Shown here: positions 16,270 through 25,561 of the stretch, one piece after another
Layout: each line of letters begins with the position of its first letter
Position numbering within the stretch: the first letter of the stretch is position 1
From: Aquicella lusitana
GTDB taxonomy: Bacteria > Pseudomonadota > Gammaproteobacteria > DSM-16500
Direction: 5' to 3'
DNA: 64,000 nt
NCBI RefSeq assembly: GCF_902459475.1
Contig: NZ_LR699115.1
Span: 1 to 64,000, forward strand
Position numbers and translations under genes: made by a program
Notes under the pieces: model-generated
What the model was told of the DNA's origin: nothing
The model's database searches: none
Seen by the model: only the letters and a program-made list of their open reading frames with translations

Positions 16270-19200
16270 ATGAACATTAGCGAAATTTTTATAAAACGGC
16301 CTGTTATGACCACGCTATTGATGCTGGCATTGCTTTTTTTCGGGCTTTTTGCTTATCGTGCTCTGCCCGTCAGCGATCTTCCGGATGTGGATTTCCCTAC
16401 CATTGTCGTGTCTGCTAGCTTGCCGGGTGCAAGTCCTGAAACGATGGCAAGTGCTGTGGCGACACCGCTTGAGCGGAATTTTTCAACGATCGCAGGGCTC
16501 GACAACATGAGCTCAGTCAGCAGTCTTGGCCTGACTCAGATTACCTTGCAATTCAATTTGGATCGCAGCATCGATAGCGCAGCGTTGGATGTGCAGTCAG
16601 CCATTACCGCAGCCACAGGTCAGCTGCCATCCAATATGCCGGATCCGCCGACCTTTCGTAAAATCAATCCTTCTGCTGCACCTATTTTATATCTTGCATT
16701 AAGCTCCGATACACTGCCTTTATCGGATGTTAACCGCTATGCGCAAACAATTCTGGCGCAGCGCATTTCCATGATTAATGGCGTTGCGCAAGTGAGCGTG
16801 TACGGTTCACAAAAATATGCAGTGCGGATTCAGGTCAACCCGGACAAACTGTTTTATCATAATCTGGGACTAGACCAGGTAGTCGCAGCAGTACAGCAAA
16901 ATAATGTTAATTTGCCGACAGGCAATATGAATGGTTCAAAGCAGTCTTATTTTATCAATGTCAATGGTCAGCTCCTGAATGCGGACGCTTACAAATCCAT
17001 GCCCATCACTTATATCAATGGCGCGCCATTGCGGTTGCAAGAAGTCGCTTCTATTCTGGACAGTGTTGAAAATAATAAAGTCGCGAGCTGGCATAACAAC
17101 AAGCGCGCTGTCGTTTTAGCCGTGCAGCGGCAACCCGGCTCCAACACGATTGCGGTTATTGATGCGATAAAAAAAATCTTGCCTGAGTTTGAACAGACAT
17201 TGCCGGCCAGTGTGAAGTTATCCACGGTCTATGACCGTTCAAAATCCATTCGTGCATCCGTTGATGATGTGCAATGGACGCTCATTATTGCTGCCCTCCT
17301 GGTAGTATTAATTATTTTCCTTTTCTTGCGTAATGTCTACGCGACGCTGATACCTACATTAGCTTTACCGCTTTCGGTAATTGGTACGTTTGCGTTCATG
17401 TATCAGTTCGGATTTAATCTGGATAATCTTTCCCTTCTCGCACTAACGCTCTCTGTTGGTTATGTGGTCGATGATGCGATTGTGATGCTGGAAAATATTT
17501 TTCGTTACCGGGAATTAGGCGAAGCGCCGCTAGCTGCAGCGCTTAAGGGCTCAAAGCAGATCAGTTTTACCATTTTGTCGATGACATTATCTCTTGTTGC
17601 CGTTTTCATTCCTGTTCTTTTTATGGGTGGTCTGTTGGGGCGTATTTTTCATGAATTCGGCGTCACTATTACGACGGCGATTTTGATGTCCGGTTTTATT
17701 TCACTGACATTGACACCCATGATGGCAAGCCGTTTTTTACGAGGGGAGCTCAATGAAGAAAAATTTGCATGGCAGCGCAAAATTGAATCGATTTATCGAG
17801 CAATGGTTTCATTGTATGAACGCACATTGCAATGGACGATGGCACATCAGCGATTGATCATGGGGATTTTTCTGATTACCTTTGTGCTTTCATGCTATTT
17901 ATTTTATGTGATTCCCAAAGGATTTTTGCCCAGTGAAGATACTGGACAGCTATTTGCTTATACTGAAGCAGATCCTTCAGTATCATTTGCAACGATGGTC
18001 AAACGTCAGCAGGCAGTGAGCCATATTGTAGAAGCCGATCCTAATATTGAAAGTGTTGTTTCTATTGCTGGTGCAGGTGGCGCAACTTCTTCGTCTAATG
18101 CAGGCCGGCTTTTTATGCGGCTAAAGCCTCGTGATGAACGCAAATTGAATGCGGATCAGATCAGCCAAGCATTGCGCGCGAAAGTATCATCCGTACCCGG
18201 AATTACAGCTTACATACAAAACGTTCCCAGCATCATGATTGGATCGCTGGCGAAAAGCACTTACCAATACACGCTGCAGTCAGGTAATTTGCAGGAGCTT
18301 TACAAATGGGCCACCACATTTACAGAACGTATTGCTAAAATACCTGGATTTCAGGATGTGACAAATGACTTGCAATATACTGGCCCGCAAATTGATATAC
18401 GTTTGCTGCGTGACAAGATGGCGGCATTAGGCATCACTGCGCAGCAGGTAGAAAATACACTGGCTTATGCTTATGGCGGTGCACAACAGATCTCCACGAT
18501 TTATAAACCGGAAGATGATTATGAAGTGCTGATCGAGCTGGAACCCAAATATCAAGATAATCCTAGTGTTTTATCGCAGCTGTATGTGCGTTCCAATATG
18601 GGAGAGCTAGTACCGTTGCAGGCCATTGCTGATATCGGTCTGGTCAAGGGCTTGTTATCCGTGAATCACATAGGCCAATTTCCTTCTGTCACCATTTCCT
18701 TCAATCTAAAGCCGGGTGTCTCACTGAGTCGTGCAGTGACAGAAATCAATCAGATCAAAACGGATTTGCAGGCACCGCCTACACTGATTACAGGTTTTCA
18801 GGGAACCGCACAAGTATTTCAATCCTCCATGGTAGGATTAGGTGCCCTCCTCATCATCGCAATACTTACCGTCTATCTGGTATTAGGCATTCTTTATGAA
18901 AGTTTTATTCATCCTTTAACTATTTTATCCGGCCTTCCTTCAGCAGGGGTTGGCGCTTTGCTAACACTCATGCTGTTTCACACGGATTTAAATTTATATT
19001 CTTTTATAGGCATTATCATGCTGGTGGGTATTGTGAAAAAAAACGCCATTATGATGATTGATTTTGCACTGGATGCGCAACGTAAAGAAAACAAATTACC
19101 TGCAGAGGCGATTTATCAAGCCTGTTTACTTCGTTTCAGACCGATCATGATGACGACGTTGGCAGCATTGATGGGCGTGATGCCTATTGTTCTTGCTTTT

Positions 19201-19344
19201 GGTGAAGGCAGCGAAACACGCAGGCCTTTAGGTCTTGCCGTGGCGGGCGGTTTATTTGTGTCGCAGCTACTGACACTTTACATTACCCCTGTCATTTATC
19301 TCTATATGGAAAAATTGACGGGCCGTTTTGCTAGATCAAGATAA
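16270..19344 (+). CDS. RND multidrug efflux pump, MdtB/MdtC-like
   Basis: Inner-membrane proton-driven exporter of 1,024 aa, full RND length with 12 membrane helices and two large periplasmic loops. The N terminus MNISEIFIKRPVMTTLLM is typical. Helix 4 has SVGYVVDDAIVMLENI, containing the paired aspartates of the proton relay, and helix 10 has the matching Lys (VGIVKKNAIMMIDF). These sequences are closer to the MdtBC/heavy multidrug (HAE1) group than to AcrB, in my reading. Substrates cannot be deduced; no outer-membrane factor is present, so a TolC-like protein elsewhere is expected. Forms an operon with the adaptor. Confidence 0.93.
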   Translation: MNISEIFIKRPVMTTLLMLALLFFGLFAYRALPVSDLPDVDFPTIVVSASLPGASPETMASAVATPLERNFSTIAGLDNMSSVSSLGLTQITLQFNLDRSIDSAALDVQSAITAATGQLPSNMPDPPTFRKINPSAAPILYLALSSDTLPLSDVNRYAQTILAQRISMINGVAQVSVYGSQKYAVRIQVNPDKLFYHNLGLDQVVAAVQQNNVNLPTGNMNGSKQSYFINVNGQLLNADAYKSMPITYINGAPLRLQEVASILDSVENNKVASWHNNKRAVVLAVQRQPGSNTIAVIDAIKKILPEFEQTLPASVKLSTVYDRSKSIRASVDDVQWTLIIAALLVVLIIFLFLRNVYATLIPTLALPLSVIGTFAFMYQFGFNLDNLSLLALTLSVGYVVDDAIVMLENIFRYRELGEAPLAAALKGSKQISFTILSMTLSLVAVFIPVLFMGGLLGRIFHEFGVTITTAILMSGFISLTLTPMMASRFLRGELNEEKFAWQRKIESIYRAMVSLYERTLQWTMAHQRLIMGIFLITFVLSCYLFYVIPKGFLPSEDTGQLFAYTEADPSVSFATMVKRQQAVSHIVEADPNIESVVSIAGAGGATSSSNAGRLFMRLKPRDERKLNADQISQALRAKVSSVPGITAYIQNVPSIMIGSLAKSTYQYTLQSGNLQELYKWATTFTERIAKIPGFQDVTNDLQYTGPQIDIRLLRDKMAALGITAQQVENTLAYAYGGAQQISTIYKPEDDYEVLIELEPKYQDNPSVLSQLYVRSNMGELVPLQAIADIGLVKGLLSVNHIGQFPSVTISFNLKPGVSLSRAVTEINQIKTDLQAPPTLITGFQGTAQVFQSSMVGLGALLIIAILTVYLVLGILYESFIHPLTILSGLPSAGVGALLTLMLFHTDLNLYSFIGIIMLVGIVKKNAIMMIDFALDAQRKENKLPAEAIYQACLLRFRPIMMTTLAALMGVMPIVLAFGEGSETRRPLGLAVAGGLFVSQLLTLYITPVIYLYMEKLTGRFARSR

Positions 19345-19439
19345 GCTCGCAAAAGGAGCATTACCGTTTTTAGCAGCAAGACAAAGTGTGTTTTATTCAG
19401 AAGCAAGCGAAACTCAAACTTGTCATCCTGAGCGTAGCG

Positions 19440-20686
19440 CACTACTGTCCGGTGAACCTGTATCATAAATAAACAGGTCTCCTTGAAATTAAATAAATAG
19501 GAGGCTTGTATTGTCTATTGCGATATTCTGCAACATGCAAATTATGTCTGATCCAGACTAAAACGAGATGTAATGAACGTTTCTCATTTGAAACATTTTT
19601 AAATATCTGTATCAATATAAAAGCAATCAAGGCTGTTGCTATTTGAATTTTAACCGCATTAGAAGATCGGCCCAGAAATTTTTTAAGTCGAAGATTTTGC
19701 TTGATCCATTTAAAAAATAGCTCTATTTCCCATCGGGCTTTATAAAGCTTAGCAATATTTTCTGCTGGTAAATCTTTCAAGTTAGTTACCAAAATAAGAG
19801 GAGTTTTTCCTTCCCTTTTTACACTTATATATCTCAGCGTCTCGCTATATTCCATGCGTTTTCCACCACGTGGAACTTTATTTGAAATTCTAAAAAGACA
19901 ATCTTGTAAGATGGGTTCGCGAGTATTTTTTTGCCGGCTTTCTATAACAATGGCCGCATTCTTCTTTAATCGAGTCACAAAATAAGCCTGCCTTTTGTTG
20001 ATGCTCCACCACCAATTGTAATCGTAGTAACCTTTATCAAACACATAAAGGGTGTTTTTAAGGATTGGCCATTTTTGTCCCATCGTCGCATCATTACAAT
20101 TTGGATGACTCAACTTCATCCTTAAGGGCAAATCTAATCCTAAATCATATTCAACATGTAGTTTTAATCCTTGTATATGCCGAGTCGCATATTGCTTTGA
20201 CCACTCATCGTACCCTTGGCCTCTTAGCTGTATCGGGCTACTATCTAATATCCTGATTACTTTTTTTATTTCTTTATGTTTTTTCCTGGGTAACAAAGAC
20301 ATAAGCTGTTCTAATATCCAAAAGAAACTTTCGGCTGGTCGTTTTCGATTGGCATCACTTAAGGTCGAGCGTTTTACTTGCGTTTTTATACCAATTTTTT
20401 GACTGTTTATCGCAACCTCTAACGTGCGTAAGCTTTTAATTTCATTAATATGTGCATAAATCATCGTTTTTAAATGTTCAAATGTATTAAATGATTCATA
20501 ACGATGATCAGATCGAAAGCGTTCTATACATTCCTTCATTAATTTTTTTGTAACGGGTTTTAATAATCGTTGAAAAACGGTATCTTTCATCAGTTCGTCC
20601 TTGGTGCTAAATGTGGTGTTTAGCGCGCTATCATAGCGCTTTACCAAGGACGATCAATTTTTAATCTGGTTCACCGGACAGTAGTG
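19440..20686 (-). mobile_element. IS4-family insertion sequence, copy 1, 1,247 bp
   Basis: Perfect 19-bp terminal inverted repeats CACTACTGTCCGGTGAACC at 19440-19458 and 20668-20686. Flanking 10-bp target duplication GAGCGTAGCG at 19430-19439 and 20687-20696, within the left arm of the palindromic repeat. A short perfect palindrome GCGCTATCATAGCGC at 20625-20639 lies in the transposase leader, where it could mask translation of read-through transcripts. It differs from copy 2 at three or more positions, none changing the protein. Confidence 0.95.
19463..20590 (-). CDS. IS4-family transposase (copy 1)
   Basis: DDE transposase of 375 aa if started at the ATG at 20590, which has AAGGACGAAC just upstream; an in-frame TTG at 20647 would add 19 residues. 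The N-terminal region has the helical domain often found in this subgroup (VFQRLLKPVTKKLMKE ... SFNTFEHLKTMIYAHI). The catalytic core shows Asp in RILDSSPIQLRG, Asp in YVFDKGYYDY, and the IS4 YREK motif as Y-x2-RW-x-IE-x5-K in LYKARWEIELFFKWIK. The protein sequence is identical to that of copy 2. Confidence 0.95.
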   Translation of the reverse strand: MKDTVFQRLLKPVTKKLMKECIERFRSDHRYESFNTFEHLKTMIYAHINEIKSLRTLEVAINSQKIGIKTQVKRSTLSDANRKRPAESFFWILEQLMSLLPRKKHKEIKKVIRILDSSPIQLRGQGYDEWSKQYATRHIQGLKLHVEYDLGLDLPLRMKLSHPNCNDATMGQKWPILKNTLYVFDKGYYDYNWWWSINKRQAYFVTRLKKNAAIVIESRQKNTREPILQDCLFRISNKVPRGGKRMEYSETLRYISVKREGKTPLILVTNLKDLPAENIAKLYKARWEIELFFKWIKQNLRLKKFLGRSSNAVKIQIATALIAFILIQIFKNVSNEKRSLHLVLVWIRHNLHVAEYRNRQYKPPIYLISRRPVYL

Positions 20687-20772
20687 GAGCGTAGCGAAGG
20701 ATCTCATGATGTGCAAGAAGAGATCCTTCGAGCAAAAAAACGCTCTCAGGATAACGGTCTTATCGAGCACTT

Positions 20773-20795
20773 GTAAAAAGGTCCAAAGACCAGTT
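20773..20795 (-). terminator. Weak terminator after phaC
   Basis: On the minus strand, GGTC-TTTG-GACC followed by TTTTT, located 18 bases past the phaC stop. The stem is only four to five pairs, so this is tentative. Confidence 0.4.
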
Positions 20796-20812
20796 TTCTG
20801 AAAGCATGGTTT

Positions 20813-22573
20813 TTATTTTTGCAAGACATAAGACCCAGGCGCATCCTCAAGAGGAACAAAACCAGCATTTTCATTTCCCACCGGAGGTGGCTCAATCATG
20901 ACGCTAGATTGTTCTGTCAGCCATTTTTCCCATGCCGGCCACCAGGAACCGCCGGAGGGCTTGGTAATTTTGTACCACGTATCAGCGTCAATGTATCGAT
21001 CGCCTTCTTTTAACATGGAAATGCGATAATGGCGCTTGGTTTTTTTCACAGGTAGGCTGACAATGCCCACATTATGTCCGCCGCTGGTCAGGGTGAAAGT
21101 CACGTTGCCTACCGTCAAGATATTTATTTTAAAGACAGACCGCCAGGGAGACACGTGATCACGCTCGGTTGCCACAGCAAACATCGGAATTTTGATATCC
21201 GTGAGCGCAATGGGGCGACCCTGGACAAGGTACTTTCCTTCGGCCAACTGATTGTTCAGGAACAGATTGCGCAAATATTCAGAGTGCATTTTATAAGGCA
21301 GACGTGTCGCGTCTGCGTTCCACGCCATCAGATCCGTCAGGGGCTTACGCTTCCCCAGCATGTAATCATGAATCATGCGTGACCAAATAAGATCATTGGA
21401 TCGCAGCAGTTGAAAAGCCCCGGCCATTTGGTGTGTGTCCAGATAACCTTTTTCCTGCATCAAATTTTCCAGGAAGGTGATTTGACTGGCATCAATAAAT
21501 AATCCCAGTTCACCAGGCTCAGTGAAATCAATCTGACCTGCGAAAATGGTCATGCTGGCCAGACGATTATCATTATCGCGAGCCATGGTCGCTGCAGCGA
21601 TTGCCGAGAGTGTGCCGCCAAGACAATAGCCAACCAAGTGGATTTTCTGATGTGGTATGACAGCCGAAATAACATCGAGCGCTGACATAATACCGAGATC
21701 CAGATAATCCTCCATGCTGAGATCGCGATCTTTTTTCTTTGGATTTTTCCAGGAAATCATGAAAACGGTGTGGCCTTTTTTTACCAGGTATTTCACTAAC
21801 GAGTGTTTGGGCGTGAGATCTAAAATATAATATTTCATGATCCAGGCCGGCGTGATTAAAACCGGTTCTGCGTATACCTCCGCGGTGGCGGGGGAATATT
21901 GTATGAGTTCAATCAAGCGATTACGATAAATGACTTTGCCTGGCGTCACAGCAATATTTTCACCAATCACATAATTTTCAGCGCCGGCGGGCGGTTCATT
22001 CATTTGGTAGCGCCGCATATCATCAAGGAAATTTTCAAATCCGCGAACGAAATTCTCTCCTTTCTCTTCGATAGCTGCTCTTTGAACTTCCGGATTGGTA
22101 AAAGGAGAATTAGCGGGAGAAAGCATATCGAGCACCTGCCGTAACGTAAAATCCACGACATCCTCATGATGGCGGCTGACGCCGCGAACATGGGTTGCAG
22201 CGCAGTGCCACCAGTGCTGAATCAAAAGAAAAGATTCGAAGATGAAACTGTAAGGAAATTGTTGCCAGCTTTCATCGATAAACCGTTTATCATGAGGCGT
22301 GGTGATGGCAATATATTCTCCAGTGGCATTCCCATACAGTTGACCAACATACTGACTAACAAGATGCCAAAAATTCTCTTGCGCGAGATCTAGCAGTTCC
22401 ATTTGCTTCGATGGATGGATGCTAAGGTGTATATACCAATCAAAGAAAGCGAGTGTTAATGCTGCTGGCGATATGCCATTAGTCAACCGGCCTACGGCGG
22501 ATTGAAAGGAGCGGTCAATTGCCTCGGAATATTTTTGCTGCTGCTCTTTTATTTCCTTTACTTGCGTGGCCAT
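20813..22573 (-). CDS. phaC: Class I polyhydroxyalkanoate synthase
   Basis: Polymerises (R)-3-hydroxyacyl-CoA, normally 3-hydroxybutyryl-CoA, into PHA at the granule surface. With the ATG at 22573 it is 586 aa, the class I size. The lipase-like box is GYCLGG with nucleophile C317; the triad partners are D472 (ATERDHVSPW) and H500 (SGGHNVGIVS). The N-terminal region has the PhaC N domain (about 75-245). A GTG at 22606 is an alternative start but lacks a good ribosome binding site. Last gene of the phaB-phaR-phasin-phaC cluster. Class I enzymes act alone as homodimers, consistent with no phaE here. Confidence 0.95.
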   Translation of the reverse strand: MATQVKEIKEQQQKYSEAIDRSFQSAVGRLTNGISPAALTLAFFDWYIHLSIHPSKQMELLDLAQENFWHLVSQYVGQLYGNATGEYIAITTPHDKRFIDESWQQFPYSFIFESFLLIQHWWHCAATHVRGVSRHHEDVVDFTLRQVLDMLSPANSPFTNPEVQRAAIEEKGENFVRGFENFLDDMRRYQMNEPPAGAENYVIGENIAVTPGKVIYRNRLIELIQYSPATAEVYAEPVLITPAWIMKYYILDLTPKHSLVKYLVKKGHTVFMISWKNPKKKDRDLSMEDYLDLGIMSALDVISAVIPHQKIHLVGYCLGGTLSAIAAATMARDNDNRLASMTIFAGQIDFTEPGELGLFIDASQITFLENLMQEKGYLDTHQMAGAFQLLRSNDLIWSRMIHDYMLGKRKPLTDLMAWNADATRLPYKMHSEYLRNLFLNNQLAEGKYLVQGRPIALTDIKIPMFAVATERDHVSPWRSVFKINILTVGNVTFTLTSGGHNVGIVSLPVKKTKRHYRISMLKEGDRYIDADTWYKITKPSGGSWWPAWEKWLTEQSSVMIEPPPVGNENAGFVPLEDAPGSYVLQK

Positions 22574-22634
22574 CCTTAACCCCAACAAGCTTTTCCGCAA
22601 CAGCACGGACTGCCATTGCGGATGATATCAAAAA

Positions 22635-23027
22635 TTATTTTCCGGATTTTTCCGATCGCTCAGATTTTTCAGAAGACTTGGCTGGCATGGCGGCTTGTTG
22701 AAAGCTGCCAAAAGCAGAACCGCATAATTTAGTGAATTCTTCGAAATTTTCCATAGAATTATGGATATATTTCTGCATGTATTCAATGGATGCGGCCATG
22801 TCTTCGTTCAAGCATTCTTTTTGCAGGTTGAAGAAGTCTTCCGGCTTTCTGACACTGCTGATTCGTTTTAAACGTTCAGACAGGCGGGAGACATTTTCGC
22901 CGATTAACTCCAGGTTTTGCTGAGTCATGCGCCTGCACATTTCAGTGCAAGCCTTGTTCCATTCATTAAGCGGTGTGGTCAAGTTTTTATTGACCTTGAA
23001 CCATTGTTCAAATCCTTCTGTGTACAT
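22635..23027 (-). CDS. Phasin family protein
   Basis: Granule-coating protein of 130 aa. The ATG at 23027 has GGAG at a 9-base spacing; ATGs six and fifteen bases earlier are less well placed. The chain is almost entirely amphipathic helix (NKACTEMCRRMTQQNLELIGENVSRLSERL), the phasin pattern, then a Ser/Lys/Glu-rich tail (SSEKSERSEKSGK) likely to be disordered. Phasins limit granule coalescence and can activate the synthase. It lies between phaR and phaC and appears to have its own promoter (23090-23118). Confidence 0.85.
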   Translation of the reverse strand: MYTEGFEQWFKVNKNLTTPLNEWNKACTEMCRRMTQQNLELIGENVSRLSERLKRISSVRKPEDFFNLQKECLNEDMAASIEYMQKYIHNSMENFEEFTKLCGSAFGSFQQAAMPAKSSEKSERSEKSGK

Positions 23028-23063
23028 GATCATGATCTCCATAAAAAATGATTGAGAGCGATA

Positions 23064-23118
23064 TTGTGCACTGCAACATTTATAATATCACTTTAGGGGA
23101 TTTGGGATAACATGTCAA
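23064..23118 (-). promoter_or_regulatory. Candidate phasin promoter with overlapping operator
   Basis: Minus strand: -35 TTGACA at 23118-23113, 17-bp spacer, -10 TAAAGT at 23095-23090. About the predicted start site lies the imperfect palindrome TGTTGCAGTGCACAA (23078-23064). PhaR proteins repress phasin genes in other bacteria through TGC/GCA-type sites, so this is a reasonable PhaR operator. Inferred. Confidence 0.5.
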
Positions 23119-23153
23119 ATAACTCAGCTAGGTTGGAAAACGATGGGAAGCGC

Positions 23154-23612
23154 TTATTTCACTGTATTTTTTCGCAATTTTTTATCTGGCTCTGCGCGCG
23201 GCGCGGCTGGCCAGATTTTTTGCATTTTAAAAGCTTGCATCAAGGCGGGATCAGAGAAAAGGGTTTGATAGGATTGCCATTGATTTTTAAAAAATTCCTT
23301 TTGCTGAATGAAAAAGCGCATGCTCTGCTCAAGGTATTGACTAAAAATGGTTTGCGATTTTTCATGATAAAAACGGATGAAATCCTGCAGAACAGCCGTC
23401 GTAAACAGGGGCGCGTTGGTTGCTTCCTGCTCGATAATAATTTGGAGAAGCGTATTTTGCGTAATATCTTTCTTAGTATTCGCATCAATGACCTGAAATT
23501 CTGCATGGTCGAATACCAATTTTTTTATATCTTCCAACGTAATATAAGTTCCCTGTGCGGTATCGTACAGCCGGCGATTGGGATATTTTTTAATGACGCG
23601 AGGTGATGACAT
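23154..23612 (-). CDS. phaR: PHA synthesis repressor PhaR
   Basis: DNA- and PHA-binding regulator of 152 aa. The N-terminal DNA-binding domain has the family signature RVIKKYPNRRLYDT followed by YITLEDIKKLV (residues 5-35); the middle PHB accumulation regulatory domain shows LLQIIIEQE and LQDFIRFY. The ATG at 23612 has GAGAAG five bases upstream. PhaR binds nascent granules and leaves its operators, allowing phasin expression. It starts eight bases after the phaB stop, so both are co-transcribed. Confidence 0.93.
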   Translation of the reverse strand: MSSPRVIKKYPNRRLYDTAQGTYITLEDIKKLVFDHAEFQVIDANTKKDITQNTLLQIIIEQEATNAPLFTTAVLQDFIRFYHEKSQTIFSQYLEQSMRFFIQQKEFFKNQWQSYQTLFSDPALMQAFKMQKIWPAAPRAEPDKKLRKNTVK

Positions 23613-23620
23613 ATGTCTTC

Positions 23621-24367
23621 TCACAACATGTAATGGCCACCATTGATTGCAATATTGGTGCCAGTAATATAACTGCTCTTGTCGTCAACCAGAAATGCGA
23701 CCACATGTGCGACTTCATCAGGGTTAGCAAAGCGGCCCATGGGAATTTCACCCAGAATTTTGTTACGAATGTCATCCGGTACAGACATGATCATGTCTGT
23801 TGCCACATAGCCAGGTGAAATGGTGTTAACTGTGATGCCCTTTTTGGCAACTTCCAAGGCGAGCGCTTTGGTAAAACCATGCATGCCCGCTTTGGCTGCC
23901 GAATAATTCACTTGCCCAAATTGACCTTTTTGTCCATTAATAGAAGAAATGTTAATAATTCTTCCATACTTTCTTTCTTTCATGCTATTAATCGTTGCAC
24001 GCGTAACGTAAAAAACGCTGTTTAGATCGGTATTAATGACAATATCCCAATCTTCTCTATTCATCTTGCAGCATGAGCTGTCTCGCGTGATACCTGCGTT
24101 ATTGACAAGGATATCGATAGGGCCCGTTTTTTCCTGAACTTGATTAACCATGTTTTGACAGGATTGAAAATCAGTTACGTCAACGTAGGCGATATCGAAA
24201 TGGTAGCCGGCCTTCTGTTGCTCGTTCTGCCAGGATTGCGCAGCTGCGTGATTTCCGCCGCGATTATAGGTGGCGATAACATGAATATCTTGGTCATGCA
24301 ATACCCTGCAAATCGCCTGGCCAATGCCCCCCATGCCTCCTGTCACAATAGCAATTCGTTTTGCCAT
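23621..24367 (-). CDS. phaB: Acetoacetyl-CoA reductase
   Basis: NADPH-dependent short-chain dehydrogenase of 248 aa that reduces acetoacetyl-CoA to (R)-3-hydroxybutyryl-CoA, the PHA precursor. The Rossmann motif TGGMGGIG is at residues 9-16, NNAG at about 89-92, the catalytic Ser in SSINGQ and YSAAK (Tyr/Lys) at about 154-158. The sequence GQVNYSAAKAGMHGFTKALA and the end ITGTNIAINGGHYML are characteristic of PhaB rather than FabG. First gene of the PHA cluster. The ketothiolase phaA is not in the window. Confidence 0.93.
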   Translation of the reverse strand: MAKRIAIVTGGMGGIGQAICRVLHDQDIHVIATYNRGGNHAAAQSWQNEQQKAGYHFDIAYVDVTDFQSCQNMVNQVQEKTGPIDILVNNAGITRDSSCCKMNREDWDIVINTDLNSVFYVTRATINSMKERKYGRIINISSINGQKGQFGQVNYSAAKAGMHGFTKALALEVAKKGITVNTISPGYVATDMIMSVPDDIRNKILGEIPMGRFANPDEVAHVVAFLVDDKSSYITGTNIAINGGHYML

Positions 24368-24384
24368 AGTTTCGCTCTCCTAGC

Positions 24385-24413
24385 TTGACTCTGTTTTCCC
24401 TGATAGCTAATCT
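24385..24413 (+). promoter_or_regulatory. Candidate sigma-70 promoter of the pdh operon
   Basis: TTGACT (24385-24390), a 17-bp spacer, and TAATCT (24408-24413), in the 117-bp divergent region between phaB and pdhA. It would start transcription near 24420, about 65 bases before the GTG start of pdhA. Confidence 0.6.
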
Positions 24414-24484
24414 TGTTGCCAATTAATATTTTGATGCGTGTAGGATGAAACACACTTCATTATAACAAAAAGGGAGTTCCATCT

Positions 24485-25561
24485 GTGAATATTATTGACC
24501 GTTTCGAAGTTCCCTACTATCAATACCTGAATGAAGAAGGACAACTTGCTGACGAAATTCCTCCTCTTGCCGAAGATACACAAGCACTGCTGCATATTTA
24601 TCGTTTAATGGTGCTGGTCAGGATGATGGATACAAAAGCAATTGCCTTGCAGCGCACAGGTAAATTGGGAACTTATCCTTCTACACGCGGACAGGAAGCT
24701 GTCTTTGTAGGCATGGGACACGCCATGGCCAAAACGGATATTTTTGTGCCTTATTATCGTGATATGGGTACGCTCGTTCAGCGCGGTGTCAAGTTATCGC
24801 AAATATTATTGTACTGGGGCGGTGATGAGCGAGGGAATGTGTTTGCGGATAGTGAAGATTTTCCTTTTAGTGTCCCGGTCGGAAGCCAGCCGTTGCATGC
24901 AGCCGGCGCTGCTTATGCCGTGAAATACCATAAAGAAAAGCGGGCAGTGTTGGCCACGTGCGGTGAGGGTGCAACATCGCAAGGCGATTTTTATGAGGCG
25001 ATGAATGTGGCAGGTGTGTGGAAACTGCCGGTTGTTTTTGCCGTATGCAATAACCAATGGGCAATTTCGGTGCCCAGGCAGGCACAAACCGCAGCTCATA
25101 CCATTGCCCAGAAAGCGATCGCAGCGGGTTTTGTTGGCGAACAAGTCGATGGCAATGACGTGATTGCCGTATCCCACCGCATTGCCGAGGCGCTCAAAAA
25201 TGCACGCGAAAAACATGAACCTCGACTGATTGAATTGGTTTGTTATCGTCAGCATGATCACACCACTGCCGATGATGCAAGCCGTTATGAATCAAAAGAT
25301 ATTCGGCCAAAAGAGTGGAAAAAAGAACCTGTCGCACGTTTGCGGCATTATCTTGAAAAAAAAGGCGAATGGAATGAACAGCAGGAAGAAGCTCTGCAGA
25401 CAGAGTGCGCGGCAGAAGTAGACAAGGCGGTGGAAGAATATCTGAGTATCTCACCACAGCCGCTCGAATCCATGTTTGATTATCTTTATGCTGAATTACC
25501 TGAGACATACCGGCAACAGCGCGATAGTTTAAAGGAAGTGGAGAAGGCAGTGCATGGCTGA
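24485..25561 (+). CDS. pdhA: Pyruvate dehydrogenase E1 alpha subunit
   Basis: Thiamine-diphosphate-dependent 2-oxoacid dehydrogenase alpha chain, 358 aa. The start is GTG with GGGAG 8 bases upstream. ThDP/Mg binding is shown by GEGATSQGDFYEAMN ... CNNQWAIS (the GDG-N(N) motif, here GEG). The phosphorylation-loop region with YRQHDHTTADDASRY is present. Together with the beta chain it decarboxylates pyruvate and acetylates the lipoyl group of E2. A branched-chain oxoacid substrate is possible, because the alpha/beta type E1 with single-lipoyl E2 is shared by both complexes. Confidence 0.88.
   Translation: MNIIDRFEVPYYQYLNEEGQLADEIPPLAEDTQALLHIYRLMVLVRMMDTKAIALQRTGKLGTYPSTRGQEAVFVGMGHAMAKTDIFVPYYRDMGTLVQRGVKLSQILLYWGGDERGNVFADSEDFPFSVPVGSQPLHAAGAAYAVKYHKEKRAVLATCGEGATSQGDFYEAMNVAGVWKLPVVFAVCNNQWAISVPRQAQTAAHTIAQKAIAAGFVGEQVDGNDVIAVSHRIAEALKNAREKHEPRLIELVCYRQHDHTTADDASRYESKDIRPKEWKKEPVARLRHYLEKKGEWNEQQEEALQTECAAEVDKAVEEYLSISPQPLESMFDYLYAELPETYRQQRDSLKEVEKAVHG

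Larger units (their letters stand above)
19422..20755. repeat. Dispersed palindromic repeat, copy 1 (interrupted by IS4)
   Basis: Left arm GTCATCCTGAGCGTAGCG (19422-19439) continues after the insertion as AAGGATCTC (20697-20705). The right arm is GAGATCCTTCG ... CGCTCTCAGGATAAC (20720-20755), with a small A-rich insertion in it. Together they would form a hairpin of about 27-bp arms in the intergenic space after the RND pump and before the end of phaC. The second copy at 46331-47831 has the same arms. Confidence 0.75.

Noticed and set aside
23112-23606. 164-codon plus-strand frame opposite phaR
   Set aside because: It is antisense to a clearly recognisable PhaR gene, has no ribosome binding site and no protein-like pattern.
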